In this document: positions 62,283-64,000 of the stretch, in pieces
Layout of the letters: every line of letters starts with the position of its first letter
How positions within the stretch are numbered: the stretch's first letter is position 1
From: Rossellomorea vietnamensis
GTDB lineage: Bacteria > Bacillota > Bacilli > Bacillales > Bacillaceae_B
Length of the DNA stretch: 64,000 nt
Assembly: GCF_008180615.1 (NCBI RefSeq)
Contig: NZ_VTEH01000004.1
Span: forward strand, 210,329 to 274,328
Direction: 5' to 3'
Position numbers and translations under genes: made by a program
The notes under the pieces: generated by a model
The model's input: the letters and a program-made list of their open reading frames with translations, nothing else
What the model was told of the DNA's origin: nothing
Databases searched by the model: none

Positions 62283-63113
62283 TCATCCCAATCGTTCTGC
62301 GAGCAGTTTCTCTTTTTGCCCTTCTGTAACATAAGCCCTTTTCGAGAAGACGTTATGTCCGTTGGAGCGGACGCTGTCCAGAATTCCTCTGTAAAAAATG
62401 GCGGCTGACTGGACGGGGATCTGTGAATAAGAAGGGTAATGCGACATGGTGTCCATCGCTTCCTGATAATAGGAATCGGCTCGTTCTGCAAGGCTTTCCC
62501 ACATTGAGATGAATGAGCTGTTCACTACATTTTCTTCGAGAAGATCTGCTGAATAACCATGCTGCATCATTGTTTCTCTTGGAAGATACAATCTGTTGCG
62601 CGTAAGGTCCTCTCCGATATCCCGCAAGATATTGGTATACTGCATGGCAATGCCCAGGGATATTGCGCCGTCTCTCAGCTTCTTTTCCTTATCGGGAGCT
62701 AGTACCGGCAGCAGCATAAGGCCGACTGTTCCCGCGACGTGGTAGCAGTACGATTCTAACTCATTAATAGAGTGATAGCTTCGTCCTGAAAGGTCCATTT
62801 CCTGTCCTCTAATCATGTCTTCAAAGGGTTGAACCTCCATTTGGTACCGCTGAAAAACGTCATGCAAAGCTGTCCAATAAGGGGATTCTGATAAATGCTC
62901 ACCTCTGGCAAAGCGGGAAAACTCTTCTTTAAAAAGGTTTAATTCAACTTCCGGGTTTTCGCCTTCGTCTACAATATCATCTACTCTTCTGCAAAAAGCA
63001 TAAATTGCCCACACGGCGTTCCGGTTCTCCTCCGGCAGAAATGAAAACGCCTTGTAGAAAGTTTTTGAATGCTTTTTTATTATGTCTTCACATGCCTGGT
63101 AAGCTTCCTTCAT
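62283..63113 (-). CDS. crtM: Dehydrosqualene (4,4'-diapophytoene) synthase
   Basis: Condenses two farnesyl diphosphates to 4,4'-diapophytoene, the first step of C30 carotenoid synthesis. Aspartate-rich motif 1 is DDIVDE at 45-50 and motif 2 lies in NILRDIGEDLTRNR; ARG/YCYHVAGTVGLM is also typical. Length 276. ATG 63113 overlaps the stop of crtN (ATGA), so crtN and crtM form one operon in that order. Confidence 0.95.
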   Translation of the reverse strand: MKEAYQACEDIIKKHSKTFYKAFSFLPEENRNAVWAIYAFCRRVDDIVDEGENPEVELNLFKEEFSRFARGEHLSESPYWTALHDVFQRYQMEVQPFEDMIRGQEMDLSGRSYHSINELESYCYHVAGTVGLMLLPVLAPDKEKKLRDGAISLGIAMQYTNILRDIGEDLTRNRLYLPRETMMQHGYSADLLEENVVNSSFISMWESLAERADSYYQEAMDTMSHYPSYSQIPVQSAAIFYRGILDSVRSNGHNVFSKRAYVTEGQKEKLLAERLG

Positions 63114-64000
63114 CTAGTCATCACCCTTTCCATATAATTTGAAAGCAGCTTTGCTCCTTGCATTACAATCGGAATGCCTCCTCCTGGATGGATGGATGCG
63201 CCGACGCTGTATAATCCTTCATAGGCAAACGGCTTTACTTGCGGGCGAAAGACCCCGGATTGACCTAGTGTCGGAGCGATACCGAAGCTGCCTCCTTGAT
63301 ACAAGCCATCCTGCTGGTCATCCTGAGGTGTGCGGATTTCCATCCACTCAATCGCATCCCTGAGGCCGGGAAAGCCCCTTGTTTCAATTTCATCCAGGAT
63401 CCGTTCGATAAATTCCTCTTGCTCCTTCCAATTGACCTTATCACCTGAAGGCACTGGAATAAGTGAATACAACACGCTTTTTCCCGGAGGAGCGAGACTG
63501 TCATCAATTCTGGATGGGTAAAAGGTGTAGATCGAAGGATTATCCGGCAGCCGGCTGCTGGTAAAGACTGCATCCATGTGCTGCTGGAAATTGTCCGGCA
63601 TGAAAAACTGGTGAACATCTGCCTCGTCATACTGCTTGTTTAAGCCGAAATAGAGAAGAAGACAGCCAGAAGATGCTTTGTAGCGTTTTTTCTGGGGTTT
63701 CTCATTGTTAACCAACCGGTGGATCCCTGGAAAGTCTCCGTTAAAAACTACATTATCAAAATTTTCCGCTTTACCACTAGTAATAAGGCCTGTGCAGCGT
63801 TTTCCGCTAAATTGAAGTCCGGTTACCTCAGATTGTAAGTGAACAGGTATTTCCTGATCCTCGATATGTTTCGTTAAAATGTTTACCAGCCTGCCATAGC
63901 CGCCTTTTAGATACCAGATTCCATGGTCATGTTCACTGTAAGGGATTAGTGAATAAAGAGCGGGTGCATTGTTCGGAGAACCTCCGATGTAAAGGGTTTG
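63110..64000 (-). CDS. crtN: Dehydrosqualene desaturase CrtN (5' end outside window)
   Basis: FAD-dependent desaturase acting on 4,4'-diapophytoene. The frame is open to the window edge; at 64000 it begins inside QTLYIGGSPNNAPALYSLIP and continues with HGIWYLKGGYGRLVNIL, so about 296 C-terminal residues are present and the M at 63715 is internal. The C-terminal FAD block is GLYSVGASIHPGGGIPIVM. Fused by overlap to crtM. Among the three CrtN-family genes here, linkage to crtM makes this the likely true desaturase. Confidence 0.9.
   Translation of the reverse strand, partial: QTLYIGGSPNNAPALYSLIPYSEHDHGIWYLKGGYGRLVNILTKHIEDQEIPVHLQSEVTGLQFSGKRCTGLITSGKAENFDNVVFNGDFPGIHRLVNNEKPQKKRYKASSGCLLLYFGLNKQYDEADVHQFFMPDNFQQHMDAVFTSSRLPDNPSIYTFYPSRIDDSLAPPGKSVLYSLIPVPSGDKVNWKEQEEFIERILDEIETRGFPGLRDAIEWMEIRTPQDDQQDGLYQGGSFGIAPTLGQSGVFRPQVKPFAYEGLYSVGASIHPGGGIPIVMQGAKLLSNYMERVMTR

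Overview
The window reads as a chromosomal segment of a low-GC, Gram-positive, spore-former-type Bacillaceae relative. The core gene order matches the Bacillus subtilis uvrBA to eno stretch: ctpB, minJ, csbA, uvrB, uvrA, yvlABCD, hprK, lgt, yvoD, ppaX, yvoF, hisZGDBHAFI, yvcD, trxB, yvcI, rapZ, glmR, whiA, crh, clpP, tRNA-Arg, rpoN (sigL), cggR, gapA, pgk, tpiA, gpmI, eno. A C30 carotenoid cluster follows, as in pigmented Bacillus and Planococcus types. Gene names rest on recognised motifs and on this order, not on a database search.

Layout. 1-11.1 kb holds the end of metX, ctpB, a DUF402 gene and minJ. An accessory stretch then separates minJ from csbA (lipoprotein, acetyltransferase, a 0.75-kb array of 52-bp tandem repeats, hydrolase, HD protein), and a cluster of DnaA-box-like sites and two more hydrolases follow csbA. 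11.4-16.6 kb is uvrBA behind a perfect SOS box. 16.7-18.9 kb is yvlABCD behind a sigma-W promoter. 19-24.5 kb holds a cell-wall amidase and the hprK-lgt-yvoD-ppaX-yvoF group. 25.6-32.2 kb is a complete his operon. 32.3-40.7 kb is yvcD, trxB, the yvcI-rapZ-glmR-whiA-crh group, and clpP under CtsR control. 41.3-43 kb is tRNA-Arg(CCG) followed by what looks like a small insertion carrying a stop-interrupted RsbR-like gene. 43.07-43.78 kb is a DsbA/FrnE-type thioredoxin-fold gene whose first active-site cysteine codon is an in-frame TGA, followed by a SECIS-like hairpin. 44.4-53.2 kb is rpoN and the cggR glycolytic operon. 53.6-64 kb is the carotenoid region: fni, crtO, crtQ and a broken aldehyde dehydrogenase on the minus strand, crtNb/crtP, a CruF-like hydratase, a glycosyltransferase and a third desaturase-like gene on the plus strand, then crtM and a partial crtN on the minus strand.

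Repeats are the second theme. All five long convergent intergenic regions that are not part of the tRNA-linked insertion carry arrays of short degenerate repeats, spaced 21 bp (three sites) or mostly about 52 bp (two sites), close to whole numbers of DNA helical turns. The DnaA-like boxes repeat every 31 bp and the large array every 52 bp. Separate dispersed palindromic families sit in other gaps, one inside the his operon.

The best candidate for something new is the possible selenocysteine FrnE-like protein (43074-43781). The helically phased arrays at converging gene ends come next.
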